Shown here piece by piece: positions 61,717 to 64,000 of a DNA stretch of 64,000 bases (its first letter is position 1; every line of letters begins with the position of its first letter). The position numbers and the translations under genes are program-made. The notes beneath the pieces are model-generated. The model did not search any database. It saw only the letters and a program-made list of their open reading frames with translations, and had not been told where the DNA came from. The stretch is from Cyclobacteriaceae bacterium (GTDB taxonomy: Bacteria > Bacteroidota > Bacteroidia > Cytophagales > Cyclobacteriaceae): contig JAHBTX010000005.1 of assembly GCA_019638395.1 (NCBI GenBank), positions 124,001-188,000 on the forward strand, in the 5' to 3' direction.

Positions 61717-61787
61717 GGTTAACTAATAAAAAATCCTCCAAGGTCTATAATGCAACAACTTAAAGACCTCGGAGGATTTAGTTAACC
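61717..61787. repeat. hairpin repeat, right copy (bidirectional terminator-like)
   Basis: GGTTAACTAA...AAATCCTCCAAGGTCT pairs with AAAGACCTCGGAGGATTT-AGTTAACC, giving a long stem with a short bulge. The 18-mer AAAGACCTCGGAGGATTT also occurs in the left copy at 56170-56187. It lies between the convergent XRE gene and the next minus-strand gene. Confidence 0.75.
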
Positions 61788-62348
61788 CAACCTCCTTACC
61801 ACCAACGTATCCACCAATTCACAAAACCTTGCGGGATGTAACGTACGCCAGTTATCAATCTGCAACGTACCACCCATGTTAACGTAGCGATCGAGTTTAA
61901 AACGCATCATCTCCTGCTGAATAAAATCAGGAAAACAAACAGCCGCAATCCAGCCGGCTTCTACTTCATCAAACCATTCTTCGTAATACAAATCATCTGA
62001 TCCGTGAAAGTTAAAAACGTTTTCACCCATTAAAATAAACTTGTTGATGCCTTTATACATCAATAGCTCCAGCACATCGCGCTTTAGCGTCATAATGTCG
62101 TTGTTCAACGTATCGTTCCATTCGCCAATAAACTCCAGCACTGCATAGCCACGATCGTAATCGGCAAACAGGATTTTCAGGTACAATGTTTCGGAGCCGA
62201 AGTTATCCCAGGCGGGATCGATGTAATAACCATAAATGGTTTCTGTGTAAAGTTCGTAGTTGTATTCTTTGCCGTGAAAAGGTGAGTTCTCATCTTGCGA
62301 TGAATCGTAATACTTAATCCAGTTGTAGAAGGGTTCGATTTGGTGCAT
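61782..62348 (-). CDS. conserved hypothetical protein
   Basis: About 188 residues, acidic and aromatic-rich: MHQIEPFYNWIKYYDSSQDE, EYNYELYTETIYGYYIDPAW, LYLKILFADYDRGYAVLEFI, INKFILMGENVFNFHGSDDL and GGTLQIDNWRTLHPARFCEL. No family is recognised. I choose the ATG at 62348; a start at 62384 would take its first 12 residues from the CAATTGACAAT repeat and is unlikely. Confidence 0.7.
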   Translation of the reverse strand: MHQIEPFYNWIKYYDSSQDENSPFHGKEYNYELYTETIYGYYIDPAWDNFGSETLYLKILFADYDRGYAVLEFIGEWNDTLNNDIMTLKRDVLELLMYKGINKFILMGENVFNFHGSDDLYYEEWFDEVEAGWIAAVCFPDFIQQEMMRFKLDRYVNMGGTLQIDNWRTLHPARFCELVDTLVVRRLG

Positions 62349-62360
62349 GAAAGGCAAGTT

Positions 62361-62428
62361 AGCAATTGACAATCCCGATAGCAATCGGTAGCAATTGACA
62401 ATTAATTGTGAAAAAACATTGTCAATTG
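62361..62428. repeat. cluster of CAATTGACAAT repeats
   Basis: CAATTGACAAT occurs at about 62363-62373 and 62391-62401, and inverted (ATTGTCAATTG) at 62418-62428, which can form an 11-bp hairpin with the second copy. A CCCGATAGCAATCGG palindrome-like element lies between the direct copies. Confidence 0.7.
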
Positions 62429-62450
62429 TTTATTGTCAACTTTCAATTAA

Positions 62451-63293
62451 CTAAATATCCTTCTGATGATAAAGTGTAAGCCCGGCAATGGGACCTTCCA
62501 GAATATTTTTTACCGTAATGCCTTTATCGTTTGCTACCTGACGAAGAATGTCGCTGTAATAAAATGCTATCGACCCAGTGAAATGAACTTTGGTGTTCTG
62601 ATAGTTCTCGTACTTCATCACATTGTTCTCGTAGAAATCTGAAAGGCTATCGTAAATCAATTTATAGCAATACGGGTCTTTTAAATGCTGAAAGATAAAC
62701 TTTGAAAAACTGGCCAAAAATGCCCCGGGTTTTTCGCCTTGATATACTTTCTCTAAAACCTCTTCGCGTGTAAACGGAAAGCGAGCCTTAAATTGTTCGG
62801 CTAATTTGGTGGGCATCTCGTTGCGGAAGTAATCAAAGATAAACTTCTTACCGATGTATGTGCCCGAACCTTCATCGGCCAAAATCCAACCTAAGTTAGC
62901 CACGTTGTCGATTATCTTTTCACCATCGTACAAACAAGAATTTGATCCTGTTCCTAAAATGCAGGCAATACCGGGCTCTCTTCCGCAAAGCGCGCGTGCT
63001 GCAGCTAATAAATCCCAACCTATTTCAATGTGTGCACCGGGCCAGTATTGGGTAAAGGCTTCGCGAATAATTTGTTGATTCTTCTCTGACGAAACTCCCG
63101 TACCATAATAAAAAATCTTATCGACCGATTCCTTTACCTGCGGTACCAGGCTTTCTTTAATAATGGCGTGCAGATGTTCCAACGGTTGGTAATACGGATT
63201 AAAGCCCGCGCTATGTGCCTGCCCAATGCTTCCGTCTTTGTGTAAAAATCTCCAGTCAATTTTAGAACCTCCGCTATCGGCTACAAGTATCAT
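62451..63293 (-). CDS. BadF/BadG/BcrA/BcrD-type ATPase, N-acetylglucosamine kinase-like
   Basis: A 280-residue ASKHA-fold kinase: MILVADSGGSKIDWRFLHKD (phosphate 1), GREPGIACILGTGSNSCLYDG (phosphate 2 and sugar site), LGWILADEGSGTYIGKKFI and VHFTGSIAFYYSDILRQVA (adenosine site). This matches the GlcNAc kinase-like members of the family, which recycle amino sugars from peptidoglycan. The substrate is not proven by sequence. Confidence 0.88.
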   Translation of the reverse strand: MILVADSGGSKIDWRFLHKDGSIGQAHSAGFNPYYQPLEHLHAIIKESLVPQVKESVDKIFYYGTGVSSEKNQQIIREAFTQYWPGAHIEIGWDLLAAARALCGREPGIACILGTGSNSCLYDGEKIIDNVANLGWILADEGSGTYIGKKFIFDYFRNEMPTKLAEQFKARFPFTREEVLEKVYQGEKPGAFLASFSKFIFQHLKDPYCYKLIYDSLSDFYENNVMKYENYQNTKVHFTGSIAFYYSDILRQVANDKGITVKNILEGPIAGLTLYHQKDI

Positions 63294-63370
63294 GGTGTGT
63301 GAATTGAATGCAAATTAACAGAAATGCAAACAAGATTGGCAGGGTTGCATTTCAAATTGTCGTGTGCTTC

Positions 63371-63540
63371 AATATTCTACCCCGATGGGGTCGCTTTGAA
63401 CTTTGGTTCTGATTTTCTACCAACATTAAATCCTTATCGGGATTATTTTAGGCGAATAATACTCCGTTAGCAGTGGAATATTGATAGAATGAATCGTTCA
63501 TAAATTGAAGAAAAACCCTGTAGGGATCGAATGTTGGTGT
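63371..63540. repeat. palindrome-rich intergenic region
   Basis: CCCCGATGGGG is a short hairpin near 63380-63390, and CTACCAACATT (about 63417-63427) is inverted as AATGTTGGTGT (63530-63540). The region between holds further short repeats such as ATCCTTATCGGGATT. It lies between the kinase gene and the cytochrome b5-like gene and holds no supported coding sequence. It resembles dispersed REP-like elements. Confidence 0.45.
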
Positions 63541-63574
63541 GAACCGCAACAATTTGAAATGTACGCGATGGCAG

Positions 63575-63817
63575 TTATTCTGCTTGCAACACCCCAACTT
63601 GTTTCAGTTTTTCAAAAACATAATCGGTATGTGGTGCATCGGGTAACTCGGCTGTTAAATCCTGTCCGGCCCAATGCTCGTAGTGTTTACCATTCCGCCA
63701 CAGACGCGAGTGCGTTACATCATATACTTTGCCCTGCCAGGCAATCCAGATTTCGGGTTTATCCTGGCCATTGCGCAAGGCCAGTTGTTGTTGCGTTATA
63801 ACCGGCAAATCGCTCAT
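63575..63817 (-). CDS. cytochrome b5-like heme/steroid-binding domain protein
   Basis: An 80-residue protein: PVITQQQLALRNGQDKPEIWIAWQGKVYDVTHSRLWRNGKHYEHWAGQDLTAEL and DAPHTDYVFEKLKQVG. This fits the short prokaryotic cytochrome b5-like domain (KVYDVT, H...GQDLT). The HPGG motif of true cytochrome b5 is absent, but His residues at HYEHWAGQD and DAPH could bind heme. Its ATG overlaps the stop of the upstream gene (ATGA). Confidence 0.82.
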   Translation of the reverse strand: MSDLPVITQQQLALRNGQDKPEIWIAWQGKVYDVTHSRLWRNGKHYEHWAGQDLTAELPDAPHTDYVFEKLKQVGVLQAE

Positions 63818-63999
63818 CGCGAAGTGAGATGATTGAAATCTTTAATAAGCGTGTATAAAAGTTTTATAGGAGGCAAATCTGTTTGAATTCCTAATTGGGT
63901 TTTCACCTTTTCAGTTACTGCCAGCATGGGGGCTGCATTACCTACATCGCGGTTTACTTCCAATGCCCGTTGAATTAATTCAACATCACGCTCCGTTAA
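63814..63999 (-). CDS. C-terminal end of a gene that continues beyond the window
   Basis: An open frame enters from the right edge and ends with TGA at 63814-63816, overlapping the cytochrome b5-like start by four bases. The visible 61 residues (LTERDVELIQRALEVNRDVG, AAPMLAVTEKVKTQLGIQTD, PPIKLLYTLIKDFNHLTSR) are helical and soluble. The family is not recognised. Confidence 0.75.
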   Translation of the reverse strand, partial: LTERDVELIQRALEVNRDVGNAAPMLAVTEKVKTQLGIQTDLPPIKLLYTLIKDFNHLTSR

Positions 64000-64000
64000 T

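Noticed and set aside
63505-63801. Plus-strand open frame of 98 codons
   Set aside because: It is mostly antisense to the cytochrome b5-like gene and begins in the repeat-rich intergenic region.

Overview
The window reads as chromosomal DNA of a Bacteroidota bacterium, most likely of the order Cytophagales. Evidence: moderate AT richness, TAnnTTTG promoter elements (some with an upstream TTTG or TTG at the right distance), near absence of Shine-Dalgarno sequences, many short lipoprotein signals, and lineage-typical families (WbqC, DUF3667, CarboxypepD_reg-like proteins, LytS/LytTR pairs, MBL-rhodanese fusions). The order-level placement is inference. Most of the window is ordinary housekeeping DNA; there are no rRNA genes, CRISPR arrays, transposases or recognisable prophage.

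Layout. 1-3.1 kb: end of a lipoprotein gene, an orphan GroES-like protein, a Uma2-family protein, and a SPFH/band 7 protein preceded by a 39-residue membrane peptide. 3.1-6.4 kb: a three-lipoprotein operon (beta-helix protein, diheme cytochrome, five-bladed propeller). 6.5-19.2 kb: GNAT and HAD enzymes, a LytS/LytTR two-component pair, a heptose kinase, an aminotransferase, recR, clpS, a sodium:solute symporter, an alkyltransferase-like protein and an Ig-like surface protein. 19.28 kb: tRNA-Ser(UGA). 19.4-23.9 kb: a sulfur cluster (MBL-rhodanese, rhodanese lipoprotein, TsdA-like diheme cytochrome, two YeeE/YedE transport genes, one interrupted by an in-frame TAA). 24-31.1 kb: LysE, BrkB, thioesterase, mltG, Sua5/YciO, WbqC, clpC. 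31.2-33.7 kb: a hipBA toxin-antitoxin pair with a CPBP membrane protein. 33.8-41.0 kb: AraC regulator, VWA membrane protein, rarA, DUF3667, threonine aldolase. 41.1 kb: initiator tRNA plus a partial copy of it. 41.4-56.1 kb: ATPases and a helicase, several lipoproteins, a PspC peptide, a FtsX/MacB-like permease, era, der and a SprT-like protein.

The most unusual region is 56.1-61.8 kb. Two 64-residue peptides with double-glycine leaders are followed by a 35-residue single-pass membrane peptide, a CPBP-family membrane protein, a HlyD-type adaptor and a C39-peptidase ABC exporter, with a divergent XRE regulator upstream. This is the gene content of a class II bacteriocin (or peptide signal) system. 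Both export genes carry single-base frameshifts in short homopolymers, a PIN toxin-antitoxin pair lies on the opposite strand between them, and a related hairpin repeat bounds the module on each side. The system is therefore either decaying, phase-variable, or affected by sequencing errors. After it come a conserved hypothetical gene, a BadF/GlcNAc-kinase-like gene, a cytochrome b5-like protein and the end of a gene that continues beyond the window.
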